DNA of 64,000 nucleotides from Hemibagrus wyckioides (Eukaryota > Chordata > Actinopteri > Siluriformes > Bagridae). Positions 47,310 to 59,152 of this stretch are shown one piece after another. A program made the translations under genes and the position numbers. The stretch is from contig NC_080729.1 of assembly GCF_019097595.1 (NCBI RefSeq), positions 2,895,417-2,959,416 on the forward strand. Direction: 5' to 3'. Under the pieces are notes generated by a model. It was not told the origin of the DNA. It saw nothing but the letters and a program-made list of their open reading frames with translations, and did not search any database. The number at the start of each line of letters is the position of its first letter. Within the stretch, counting starts at the first letter, position 1.

Positions 47310-48354
47310 AGTCAGAGGAGGAAGAGATCAGAGGATGAAGAGTTCAGTTTATGAAGAGTTCAGAGGATGAAGAATTCGGTTTATGAAGAGATCAGAGGAT
47401 GAAGAGTTCGGTTTATGAAGAGTTCAGAGGATGAAGAGTTCGGTTTATGAAGAGTTCAGAGGATGATGAATTCGGTTTATGAAGAGATCAGAGGATGAAG
47501 AGTTCGGTTTATGAAGAGTTCAGAGGATGAAGAATTCGGTTTATGAAGAATTCAGAGGATGAAGAATTCGGAGCACGAAGAGCGCAGAGGAAGAAAAGCT
47601 CAGAAGATGAAGAGCTTGGAGGATGAACAGCACAGATGGATGAAAAGCTCAGAAGATGAAGAGCTTGGAGGATGAACAGCACAGATGGATGAAAAGCTCA
47701 GAAGATGAAGAGCTTGGAGGATGAACAGCACAGATGGATGAAAAGCTCAGAGGATGAAGAGCTAGGAGGATGAAGAGTTCTGAGGATGAATAGTACAGTT
47801 TAGGAAGAGATCAGAGGATGAAAAGCTCAGAGTATGAAGAGCTCAGAGGATGAATAGCACAAATGGATGCAGAGCTCAAAGAATGAAGAAATACAGCATG
47901 GATGGATGAAGAGCTTAATGGATGAAAAGATCAGAGGATGAAGAGTTCAGAGAGTGAAGAGTTCGAAGGATAAAGAGCTTGGAGAGTGAAACGTTCTGAG
48001 GATGAAGAGTACAGTTTATGAAGAGATCAGAGGACGAAGAGTTCAGAGGATGAAGAACTCGGAAAATGAAGAGTTCTGAGGATGAAGAGTTCGGTTCATG
48101 AAAAGATCGGAGGAAGAAGAGAGAAGGATGAAAAGATAATGTAGAGGAAGTAGAGACTGGAGGATGAAGAGCAAGGATGGATTAAAAGTTCAAGTTATAA
48201 GGAAGAGATAGGAAATTGAAGAGCTCGGAGGAAAAAGAGTGCAGAGGATGAAGAGCTCAGAGGATGAAGAGCTCAGGAGATGAAGAGCACGGAGGATGAA
48301 GAGCTCAGAGGATGAAGAGCTCAGGAGATGAAGAGTTGGGTTATGAAGAGATCA
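47310..48354. repeat. Purine-rich minisatellite, 16-bp base unit
   Basis: Units resemble gatgaagagttcagag. A 32-bp dimer (cagagg/cggttt alternation) recurs about six times at 47330-47560. A 48-bp block with cagcacagatggatgaaaag recurs three times at about 47610-47760. Later copies are more variable. The plus strand is strongly G/A-biased. Confidence 0.94.
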
Positions 48355-48526
48355 GACACACTCTCTCTCTCTCTCTCATATCTTGAATCTGGTCAGATTA
48401 TTCTGCTAATATTCTGCTGTAGAAATTTAAATCTGAAAAATCTGAAAAAAGAATCATTTTATGATAAACTCGTTTTTAAGTGTATTTTTATGATCATATT
48501 TTTTTAAAGGCACACTTCACTTCTTC

Positions 48527-48560
<34 letters not shown>

Positions 48561-48935
48561 TCCATCGTTCCTCTGGAGTTTGATGGTGTAATGAATTCAA
48601 AGCTAAAAAGGAGAAGGAAAGTCATTCTGTGAAAATGTGCCATCTTTTTTTTTTAAGTATCACTTAAACATTTGCAGCCAAGAAGAAAATAAAGGAAGCG
48701 TGAATCAGAAGCGACAGAAGCGAAAGTCACAGAAGTCAGGTGGAGATATGGGAAATGAGCGTTAATTGCACATCTGAGGGCTGAACATTTCCCAGCATGC
48801 CTTTTGTTTTGTGTCCGAGTTTAATCACACATCTGTCAGTCAGTCAGCCAACAGCAGGCTCTCCATCGGTCACTAATGAAAATGACTTTTCCTTTTACAA
48901 TAGAATGAAATTGTGCTCTAAGTGCCCCAGGATAT

Positions 48936-48937
<2 letters not shown>
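48355..48937. other. Unique sequence with two short (CT)n tracts
   Basis: CT tracts lie at about 48359-48378 and 48530-48557, and a poly-T at 48645-48654. The remainder is unremarkable. Confidence 0.45.
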
Positions 48938-48985
<48 letters not shown>

Positions 48986-49041
48986 TTTCTCTCTCTCTCT
49001 CCTTTTCTCTCTCTCCTTTTCTCACTCCTTCTCCTCTCACT

Positions 49042-49078
<37 letters not shown>

Positions 49079-49178
49079 TCCTTTTCTCACTCCTTCTCTC
49101 TCTCTCCCTCTCCTTCTCTCTCTCCTTTTCTCACTCCTTCTCTCTCTCACTCCTTCTCTCGCTTCTTCTTCTCTCACT

Positions 49179-49229
<51 letters not shown>

Positions 49230-49356
49230 TCCTTTTCTCTCTCTCTCTCTCTCTCCCTCTCCTTTTCTCTCTCTCCTTTTCTCACTCCTTTTCTCTCTCT
49301 CCCTCTCCTTCTCTCTCTCTCTCTCCCTCTCCTTTTCTCTCTCTCCTTTTCTCACT

Positions 49357-49393
<37 letters not shown>

Positions 49394-49483
49394 TCCTTTT
49401 CTCACTCCTTCTCTCTCTCTCCCTCTCCTTTTCTCTCTCTCCTTTTCTCACTCCTTCTCTCTCTCACTCCTTCTCCTCTCACT

Positions 49484-49524
<41 letters not shown>

Positions 49525-49624
49525 TCCTTTTCTCACTCCTTCTCTCTCTCTCCCTCTCCTTCTCTCTCTCCTTTTCTCACTCCTTCTCTCTCTCACTCCT
49601 TCTCTCGCTTCTTCTTCTCTCACT

Positions 49625-49657
<33 letters not shown>
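48938..49657. repeat. 720-bp homopyrimidine array
   Basis: The plus strand is almost exclusively C and T, with a few a in ctcact. Blocks such as ccctctccttttctcactcc recur many times between (CT)n runs. Segments near 49440-49500 and 49570-49640 are repeats of blocks near 49025-49060 and 49115-49190. Ser/Leu-rich and Arg/Glu-rich frames up to 302 codons are artefacts. Confidence 0.97.
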
Positions 49658-49660
<3 letters not shown>

Positions 49661-49900
49661 CATGACAGGTTTCATGCTCTTTTTCCCCTCGATGTTGTAA
49701 TTTGAGTGCTGTGGTGATTATAATCATTTATCACAATCATTTGTAATAATGTATCATTTAGTTCTCTGTTTCTCTATTCAGTGGTCTCATTAACGTCATT
49801 ATCCAGTCCATCTTCTGCTCTTTTTTATTCACAAGACAATGATGGAGAATTCCGTTCATTTTAAATAAATTATCTTGCTCTGAATTTGCTGTATTTTCTT
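49658..49900. other. Unique AT-rich sequence
   Basis: Nothing recognised. Confidence 0.4.
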
Positions 49901-49948
49901 GATTAATAATAATAATGACATAAAAACAACAACAGCAACAACAACAAC

Positions 49949-49982
<34 letters not shown>

Positions 49983-50575
49983 TGAAAGTCATGTTTTAGC
50001 TAATAAATTGTGAAATAATGAAAAGTAATAACAACAAGAACAACAATAAATAATAATAATAATAACAAAGGAATAGCAATCATAACAACAACAGTAATAA
50101 CAACAAGAATAATAATAACAACAACATAACAAAAACATTCTAATTTTAAAATGAATGTATACTGTGTTTGAATTTGTTGCATTTTCTTGAATAATAACAA
50201 TAACAACAACAATAACAATAACAATACATTTCCAATGTAAAAATACATTTATACTGTGTTTGCATTTGCCATATTTTATAGAATAATACCAACAATCACA
50301 ATAAAATTAATAATAACAACAGTTACAACAACAACAACAACAATACGTTTTTAATGTTAAAATAATTTTATACTGTGTTTGCATTTGCCATATTTTATAG
50401 AATAATACCAACAATCACAATAAAATTAATAATAACAACAGTTACAACAACAACAACAACAATACGTTTTTAATGTTAAAATAATTTTATACTGTGTTTG
50501 CATTTGCCATATTTTATAGAATAATACCAACAATCACAATAAAATTAATAAGAAGAAGAACAACAACAATAGCCA
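49901..50575. repeat. AAT/AAC-rich region with a 119-bp tandem repeat
   Basis: Imperfect aat and aac trinucleotides fill 49901-50250. From 50252 a 119-bp unit starting tactgtgtttgcatttgcc recurs at 50371 and 50490, the last copy being partial. The first two units are nearly identical. A diverged relative starts near 50158. Confidence 0.93.
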
Positions 50576-50715
50576 CATTCTTAAAAATAATGGTTCTTTA
50601 ACGGTTCTTTGTCAAGAGTTGATGGTTCTATGAAGAACTTCCACTGAACATTTCCATCTGCTCTTTTACAAAAGGAACTTTGAAGTGGAAAAAGGTTCTT
50701 TAGATGATAAAAAAT
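50576..50715. repeat. Possible MITE-like repeat (ggttcttta motifs)
   Basis: The sequence ttcttaaaaataatggttct with repeated ggttctttaa and a matching aaaaggttctttagat at the right resembles short fish repeats I have seen. Ends and family are not defined. Confidence 0.35.
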
Positions 50716-50837
50716 AAAACACTCACATGTTCTTTGAGTTGGTTCTGTTTCCCAAAATGGGAACAAGAACTAGTAGCACCATTAAGACCAGTATAACTCT
50801 GACACCTCCTGCTCCTGCCACATTTCTTTCTAGCTAT

Positions 50838-50884
<47 letters not shown>

Positions 50885-51252
50885 CAAGACCTAAATAAAC
50901 AAAGATGAAATAAATCCAAAAATTCTGATTTCCATTTATAAGACAAACAAATAGACTGAATTTTCTCTTATTACTTATATCTGGCTTCATCCTGTTCAAT
51001 CATGGGCAATCTCTAAGAAGCAGATACCTGAACTGTGTGTGTGTGTGTGTGATTATCTTATTCAAGCATTTCTGCCAATACCCTGGAAGGGTGCCAATAC
51101 TTCTGTAGTTGACTGTAAACCCACACAAAAAGAGCACAATGCCAGAGAAACCAAATCAATAAGAGAGAAAATTGTGTTTAGTCTTTATAAATGTGTGTGT
51201 GTGTGTGTGTGTGTGTGTACAGGAGGAAGCCTGTAATTAAGGCTGTAATTAC

Positions 51253-51292
<40 letters not shown>

Positions 51293-51370
51293 TGTTATCA
51301 TCTACAATATCCATATTGTGTAGTGTCTATATATCAATATTATGTAAAATTTCCATTGGAATGAATAAAG
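50716..51370. other. Mostly unique, with several microsatellites
   Basis: (CT)n lies at about 50843-50877, (GT)n at about 51034-51050, (TG)n at about 51190-51218 and (GA)n at about 51257-51290. Confidence 0.6.
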
Positions 51371-51442
<72 letters not shown>

Positions 51443-51493
51443 CATCCATTCATTCATTCATTCATCCATCTAGCCGTCATTCCATGAATCTAT

Positions 51494-51536
<43 letters not shown>

Positions 51537-51632
51537 CAACCATCCATCACTTTCTCTCTATCCATTGATCTATCTCTTTATCCATCCATCCATCCATCCA
51601 TCCATCTACTCCCCTTCATCCCTCTTTCCCCC

Positions 51633-51704
<72 letters not shown>

Positions 51705-51705
51705 C
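51371..51705. repeat. Compound CTAT (GATA) / CATT / CT array
   Basis: ctat tetranucleotides lie at 51371-51441 and 51632-51704. Between them are ccat, cattcatt and a (CT)n at about 51499-51525. The Ile/Tyr/Ser frame is compositional. Confidence 0.97.
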
Positions 51706-52783
51706 AACACTTCTGCATTAAACAGACCCAAAAATTCAGAACCAATCAGGAGCAGGAATCGGTTTATAATTCTCTACTTTCAGGAATCATTTCCAGCCAG
51801 ACGGCCGGTCCACGTTGCGACAGACGTCTGAGTCTTCACCGTGTTCCATGTGTGTGATTGTGAACCTGGCCACTAACAAGCGAGTCTCATTCCTGTGCCA
51901 GAACACCGCTTGCCATGTTGCAGCAGCAGCAGCAGCATCAAGCTTACGTGGCATTTAACAGGACGCTTGGTGCGTAGCCACGAATCCACCGCGCGCTCTG
52001 TTCTCTCGCTTGTTTTCGCAAGCGTTCATCTGCTCGTCATACAGATCTCCAGAAGGTCGTTCCTCCATCCGCAATCTGGAGGACGCACCTGGTGGCATTC
52101 AGCGAACCTCTCGGGAGTTATTACTTTTTCTTCCTCTAAATGCAACTCGTGTTCCACCATCGCCAAGAAAATGGAGGCATCTGTTTAGCAGTTTGTAAAA
52201 AAAAAAAGAAAGAAAGAAAAGATAAATGTAGTTAAAACCAGAGAAATATGAGATCTGGGGGTTTTCCTGAGGAGCTAAGAAGTAAAGTGGAGATTTCTGA
52301 GGACAACAGAATGTAATCAGTCTCTTCGGGATTTCATGATTTTGCAATATTTTGGTTTGTGTTCTTGAAAACGATCACAGATTTTCTGCGGGGACATGTC
52401 GAGTGACATCATCATCATCATCATCATCACACATTCAGCAGAATCCTTCTTCTTTTCACGTGTGTGGAGCACGACGACATCGCTCATAGAAAACTATTAC
52501 AAAAAAAATTTATAAATCAAGCATTTTTGGAAACAAATATAAAAAAAACAATTGGAGGAACTGAAATAATAATCCTTCTTATTGCTTCGAGACTTCATCT
52601 GACAATCTCCTGACAGTACAATAACCAGATTTTTTCATTTAACGATTCAAATTTATTTTCAAATTGCAGACGTTTTAGCTTTATTATACACCACATTTTG
52701 ACTTTTTAGCAAAAAGACGTAATTAATTAGTAAGTAACGGTTTTGTAATCAATGGGTAAATCTGTCAGTAAGTAGCTTTAATT
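51706..52783. other. Unique sequence with a repeat fragment and CpG-rich part
   Basis: The core ccaatcaggagcaggaatcg near 51741 belongs to the dispersed 'ccaatcagaatc' family. A (CAG)5-like tract lies at about 51917-51933, CpG-rich unique sequence at about 51960-52120, and (CAT)n at about 52408-52428. A 97-codon frame at 51895-52188 has no recognised domain. Confidence 0.4.
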
Positions 52784-55297
52784 ATCATCCAATCGCAGAG
52801 GATTAAACACCTTCAACTTTATCCAATCACAGAGCAGTAAACATCTTTACCTTCATCCAATCACAGAGCAGTAAACACCTTCACCTTCATCCAATTGCTA
52901 AGCAATAAACATCTTCATCCAATCACACAGCATTAATCATCTTCATCTTGAGCCAATCACAGAGCATTAAGCATCTTTAATATCATCCAATCAGAGAGCA
53001 GTAATCATCTTCATCTGATCACAGAGCAGTAATCATCTTCATCTTCATCTGATCACAGAGCAGTAATCATCTTCATCTTCATCTGATCACAGAGCAGTAA
53101 TCATCTTCATCTTCATCTGATCACAGAGCAGTAATCATCTTCATCTTCATCTGATCACAGAGCAGTAATCATCTTCATCTGATCACAGAGCAGTAATCAT
53201 CTTCATCTTCATCTGATCACAGAGCAGTAATCATCTTCATCTGATCACAGAGCAGTAATCATCTTCATCTTCATCTGATCACAGAGCAGTAATCATCTTC
53301 ATCTTCATCTGATCACAGAGCAGTAATCATCTTCATCTTCATCTGATCACAGAGCAGTAATCATCTTCATCTGATCACAGAGCAGTAATCATCTTCATCT
53401 TCATCTGATCACAGAGCAGTAATCATCTTCATCTGATCACAGAGCAGTAATCATCTTCATCTTCATCTGATCACAGAGCAGTAATCATCTTCATCTTCAT
53501 CTGATCACAGAGCAGTAATCATCTTCATCTTCATCTGATCACAGAGCAGTAATCATCTTCATCTGATCACAGAGCAGTAATCATCTTCATCTTCATCTGA
53601 TCACAGAGCAGTAATCATCTTCATCTGATCACAGAGCAGTAATCATCTTCATCTTCATCTGATCACAGAGCAGTAATCATCTTCATCTTCATCTGATCAC
53701 AGAGCAGTAATCATCTTCATCTTCATCTGATCACAGAGCAGTAATCATCTTCATCTTCATCTGATCACAGAGCAGTAATCATCTTCATCTTCATCTGATC
53801 ACAGAGCAGTAATCATCTTCATCTTCATCTGATCACAGAGCAGTAATCATCTTCATCTGATCACAGAGCAGTAATCATCTTCATCTTCATCTGATCACAG
53901 AGCAGTAATCATCTTCATCTTCATCTGATCACAGAGCAGTAATCATCTTCATCTTCATCTGATCACAGAGCAGTAATCATCTTCATCTTCATCTGATCAC
54001 AGAGCAGTAATCATCTTCATCTTCATCTGATCACAGAGCAGTAATCATCTTCATCTTCATCTGATCACAGAGCAGTAATCATCTTCATCTTCATCTGATC
54101 ACAGAGCAGTAATCATCTTCATCTTCATCTGATCACAGAGCAGTAATCATCTTCATCTTCATCTGATCACAGAGCAGTAATCATCTTCATCTTCATCTGA
54201 TCACAGAGCAGTAATCATCTTCATCTTCATCTGATCACAGAGCAGTAATCATCTTCATCTGATCACAGAGCAGTAATCATCTTCATCTTCATCTGATCAC
54301 AGAGCAGTAATCATCTTCATCTGATCACAGAGCAGTAATCATCTTCATCTTCATCTGATCACAGAGCAGTAATCATCTTCATCTGATCACAGAGCAGTAA
54401 TCATCTTCATCTTCATCTGATCACAGAGCAGTAATCATCTTCATCTGATCACAGAGCAGTAATCATCTTCATCTGATCACAGAGCAGTAATCATCTTCAT
54501 CTGATCACAGAGCAGTAATCATCTTCATCTGATCACAGAGCAGTAATCATCTTCATCTGATCACAGAGCAGTAATCATCTTCATCTTCATCTGATTACAG
54601 AGCAGTAATCATCTTCATCTGATCACAGAGCAGTAATCATCTTCATCTGATCACAGAGCAGTAATCATCTTCATCTTCATCTGATCACAGAGCAGTAATC
54701 ATCTTCATCTTCATCTGATCACAGAGCAGTAATCATCTTCATCTTCATCTGATCACAGAGCAGTAATCATCTTTAAAATCATCCAATTACAGAGCAATAA
54801 ACTGTCATCCAGTCACAGAGCAGTAATCATCTTCATCTTCTTCCAGTCACAGAGCTGTAAGATTCTTTCATATCATCCAATCACAGAGCAATAAACACCT
54901 TCATCTTCATCCAATCACAGAGCATTAAGCATTTTTCTAATCACAGAGAGGTAATGCCTTCTTCCAGTCACAGAGCAGCAATTGTCTTCACCTTCATCCA
55001 ATCACAGAGCAATAAATTCCTTCACTTTCATCCAATCACAGAGCAGTAATCACCTTCACTTTCATCCAATCACAGAGCAGTAATCACCTTCACTTTCATC
55101 CAATCACAGAGCAGTAATCACCTTCACTTTCATCCAATCACAGAGCAGTAATCACCTTCACTTTCATCCAATCACAGAGCAGTAATCACCTTCACTTTCA
55201 TCCAATCACAGAGCAGTAATCTCCTTCACTTTCATCCAATCACAGAGCAGTAATCACCTTCACTTTCATCCAATCACAGAGCAGTAATCACCTTCAT
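52784..55297. repeat. 2.5-kb minisatellite, 28/34-bp units
   Basis: The unit is gtaatcatcttcatctgatcacagagca (28 bp; core gatcacagagcagtaatc). A longer 34-bp form has one extra cttcat hexamer. Flanking units at 52784-52990 and 54770-55297 carry ccaatcacagag in place of ctgatcacagag and are more diverse. The right end has eight nearly identical 34-bp copies with caccttcactttcat. In the homogeneous middle, short (S) and long (L) forms are arranged in a higher-order pattern, S-L-S-L-L-L of 192 bp, three times in a row from 53165 to 53740. Confidence 0.98.
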
Positions 55298-55407
55298 GTT
55301 TTTGTTCATTATCCTTCACTCATTTCATCTACTGTTTATGAGTGTGTTTATTTAATGAATGTTCATTTTCTTTGTTCCCAAATGAGTCTGGTCTAAATAA
55401 TAAACCA

Positions 55408-55447
<40 letters not shown>

Positions 55448-56251
55448 TGTGTGTGTGAGTGTGTGTGTGTGTGTGTGTGTGACCAGCTGTGTTTCTCCAG
55501 CTCAGCAGTTCATTCAATCAGTGTTCATTGTATAAAATGGGCAGCTTTCATTATTTGAGTATTTTTACTTCATAGCAGGACCTAAAGTTCAGCGTTTTTA
55601 CTCGCAGGGTCGCTGATTGCACAATACGATGAAGAAGGCGCTCGACAATCAGCTGTGATTTACTCGTCTTTCACAAATGAGGGGAAGAATGAGCTCCCGC
55701 AGTTCTGATAAGAAAATTAAAATAGCAAGCATTCTCGTTCCTTCAATAAAACAACTTAAGATAAATATCCAAACAATTCGTTGGTTTGCTCCGAGGCCAG
55801 AAGTAGCAGAAAGGGTTTTATTTTACATCACATTAATAAACGCACAGATGGGATGGAAACACGGTGTGTTTGATTTAGCACACGCTCGCTGCTCAAAATA
55901 CATTAGTGCTCAGTGATGGAGGCGAAGTGACCAGAAGGAAAGTGGATTAAACTCGCTCTGATCTCTGACCTGTTTTTTTTGCTCTGAGTCAGAAGGTGAA
56001 GGGTGAATTATAGTGTTCCTGCAGCGCACTTTCAGCTTGTCATGCTGCTACAAAAGTACATTCTGTTCAAAGCAATCACAAAATGAGTGCATTTTAGGTT
56101 GAGGCCCATTTGAATGACCGTTTTTTCCCACTTATTTTTCTCTTTACTCGAGGCTGCAATTCTTTTTTTATATTTATTTTATACCTATGTTCAATATGTG
56201 ACTCCGTCAGTAATGAACAGGTTTATAATCAATAACCTCATGAGGCTTTAA
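55298..56251. other. Unique sequence between two related minisatellites, with (GT)n
   Basis: (GT)n with two gagtgt interruptions lies at about 55410-55480. The stretch 55540-55920 is non-repetitive with mixed composition and could be constrained. A 79-codon frame at 55677-55916 shows no recognised domain. Confidence 0.45.
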
Positions 56252-57870
56252 TATCCAATCACCGAGCATTAAAACTCCTTCACCTTCATACATCCTTCAT
56301 CCACCTTCCTCATCATTCAGTCACAATGGACTAAAGGTTTTTGCTTTCATCATCCAATCAGAGAACACCAAACATCTTCATCATCCAATCACAAAGCACT
56401 ACAAACTTGAGAATTCATCCAATCACAGAGCAGGAAGTGCCTTCACCCTCATCCAATCACTGAAGACTACTTGATTTCAACTTCATCCAATCACACAGAA
56501 CCAAGTGTCTTTCATCCAATCACAGAGCAGTAGGTGACAATACTATCATTTGGTCCCTTATATAATTCCATCCAATTAAAGAGAAGTAAGCACCTTCAAC
56601 TTCATCCAATCACAGAGCTCTAAACACCTTCATCCAATCAGAGAGCTCTAAACATTTTCATCCAATCACATAGCTCTAAACACTTTCATCTAATCAGAGC
56701 TCTAAACACCTTCTTCCAATCACAGAGCTCTAAACATCTTCACCCAATCACAGAGCTCTAAACACCTTCATCCAATCACAGAGCTCAAAACACCTTCATC
56801 CAATCACAGAGCTCAAAACACCTTCATCTAATCAGAGTTCTAAACATCTTCACCTAATCACAGAGCTCTAAACACCTTCATCCAATCACAGAGCTCAAAA
56901 CACCTTCGTCCAATCAGAGCTCTAAACACCATCCAACCAAAGAGCTCTAAACACCTTCATCCAATCACAGAGCTCAAAACACCTTCGTCCAATCAGAGCT
57001 CTAAACACCATCCAACCAAAGAGCTCTAAACACCTTCATCCAATTAAAGAGCTCTAAACACCTTCATCCAATCAGAGCTCTAAACACCTTCATCCAATCA
57101 GAGCTCTAAACACCTTCATCCAATCAGAGCTCTAAACACCTTCATCCAATCACAGAGCTCAAAACACCTTCGTCCAATCAGAGCTCTAAACACCTTCATC
57201 CAATCAGAGCTCTAAACACCTTCATTCAATCACAGAGCTCTAAACACCTTCATCCAATCAGAGCTCTAAACACCTTCATCCAATCACAGAGCTCAAAACA
57301 CCTTCGTCCAATCAGAGCTCTAAACACCATCCAGTCAAAGAGCTCTAAACACCTTCATCCAATTAAAGAGCTCTAAACACCTTCATCCAATCAGAGCTCT
57401 AAACACCTTCATCCAATCAGAGCTCTAAACACCTTCATCCAATCAGAGCTCTAAACACCATCCAATCAAAGAGCTCTAAACACCTTCATCCAATCACAGA
57501 GCTCTAAACACTTTTATCCAATCACAGAGCTCTAAACACCTTCATTCAATTAAAGAGCTCTAAACACCTTCATCCAATCAGAGCTCTAAACACCTTCACC
57601 CAATCACAGAGCTCAAAACACCTTCATCTAATCAGAGCTCTAAACACCTTCATCCAATTAAAGAGCTCTAAACACCTTCATCCAATTAAAGAGCTCTAAA
57701 CACCTTCATCCAATCAGAGCTCTAAACACTTTTATCCAATCACACAGCTCTAAACACCTTCATCCAATTACAGAGCTCTAAACACCTTCATCCAATCAGA
57801 GCTCTAAACACCTTCATCCAATCACAGAGCTCAAAACACCTTCATCTAATCAGAGCTCTAAATACCTTCA
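56252..57870. repeat. 1.6-kb minisatellite, 25-30-bp units
   Basis: The unit ccaatcagagctctaaacac plus cttcat has a longer form with ccaatcacagagctc and variants with attaaagagctc. The first part (56252-56600) is diverse and resembles the flanks of the 52784-55297 array; the later part is homogeneous. Shared core and order suggest both arrays derive from one ancestor. Confidence 0.97.
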
Positions 57871-57901
57871 GAATGACTGATGGTGTTTTCATTTAGGTAA
57901 A

Positions 57902-57902
57902 A

Positions 57903-57988
<86 letters not shown>
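57902..57988. repeat. (GATA)n microsatellite
   Basis: About 21 uninterrupted gata units. Confidence 0.98.
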
Positions 57989-58879
57989 GCAGAAAGTTTG
58001 ATGTTCTATAGAGGCCATTAGAAGGAGATCAGACCTGATGGCTGTGAGGTTTATTTGCAGGAAGGTCCTGAAAGTTTAATAAGCCTGTGCAAAGATCAGG
58101 ACCACCTGCCATATTACGCTAATAACTGAGATGCCACTGAGTCTATAAGCCGATCAATATTAATGCTGAAAGCCACACTCTGTCCTTCCACAAATCCACG
58201 TCCAGATCACACAGACGCCAATAAAAAAGGCTTCTGGAAACTTCCCAGTGCAGGTTTATGAAAAATTCATTACGCCATTTGCAAGCGATGGGATGTTTAG
58301 TTACCTGTAGAATAATGACGCTTCCGTCCATGTGGACTGATCGTAAATTAATCATCCACTTCTCTAATTCACCTCACGGCACGATCCAGCGGGCGTGGAT
58401 TACTTCCTGTCTTTCACACGGACCCAAGTCGCTCTGAATAAGATATTAACACGTGTCATGTGGTTATGAGCAGGAATAATGAAAGCCTTTTTTATTATTA
58501 AGTCCGGAGCTGATACGTGGACACCATTCTGACCTGCTGTTTTAGCATGCGCTGTATATTTTCCCGATGTGAATTCTTTAATTAAAAAACGAAAGAAAAT
58601 AAGAAAGAAAGAAAGAAAGAAAGAAAGACTACAGAGATTTCAGTTTATGGATGTGTAAAGTCACAGTTTGCATAGCCGTGAAGGTTCTCATTTTCACGTC
58701 AGGTTCTCAGATTTTTCGGAACAGATTTGTCGAGAGTTTCACAGGTTTATAAAAATCATTAGGAGCCATTAGATTCGATGTGAAGTCTTACTCCAGAGAT
58801 GACGAGATTTAAAAATCAAGTGTGGGTTTCTCTGAATCGGAAAAGCTTCTGTAAATCAATGAATCTTAAAAGCCACTGT
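57989..58879. other. Unique sequence with (GAAA)n
   Basis: (GAAA)n lies at about 58591-58629. The part 58080-58460 is mixed-composition, non-repetitive and a candidate conserved block. No gene is recognised. Confidence 0.4.
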
Positions 58880-58895
58880 AATCTGAGTATCATGT
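58880..58895. repeat. Target-site duplication, left copy
   Basis: The bases aatctgagtatcatgt are repeated exactly at 61988-62003, flanking the LINE. Confidence 0.9.
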
Positions 58896-59152
58896 GTAAT
58901 CTAGCCATGGGGGTCACAGTCCAGTGACTTCTGTGCCGGTCCCAAGCCCGGATAAATAGAGAGGGTTGTGTCAGGAAGGGCATCCGGCGTAAAACATTGC
59001 CAAATTTAACCATGTGAATCGTCAGTACTCTAAATTTCATACCGGATCGGTCGAGGCCCGGGTTAACAACGACCGCCATCGGCACCGTTGACCTACAGGG
59101 AGCTGGTGAAAATTGGGCTACTGTTGGTCGAAGAAGTAGAGGAGGAAGGAGA

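Noticed and set aside
48797..49705. 302-codon Ser/Leu-rich frame and the opposing Arg/Glu-rich frames
   Set aside because: Translations of a homopyrimidine/homopurine tract, with no gene evidence.
51895..52188. 97-codon frame with a Ser run
   Set aside because: Ser run comes from a CAG-type tract. No domain recognised.
52784..57870. CRISPR-like regular repeats
   Set aside because: Units are contiguous, with no unique spacers, and the genome is eukaryotic.
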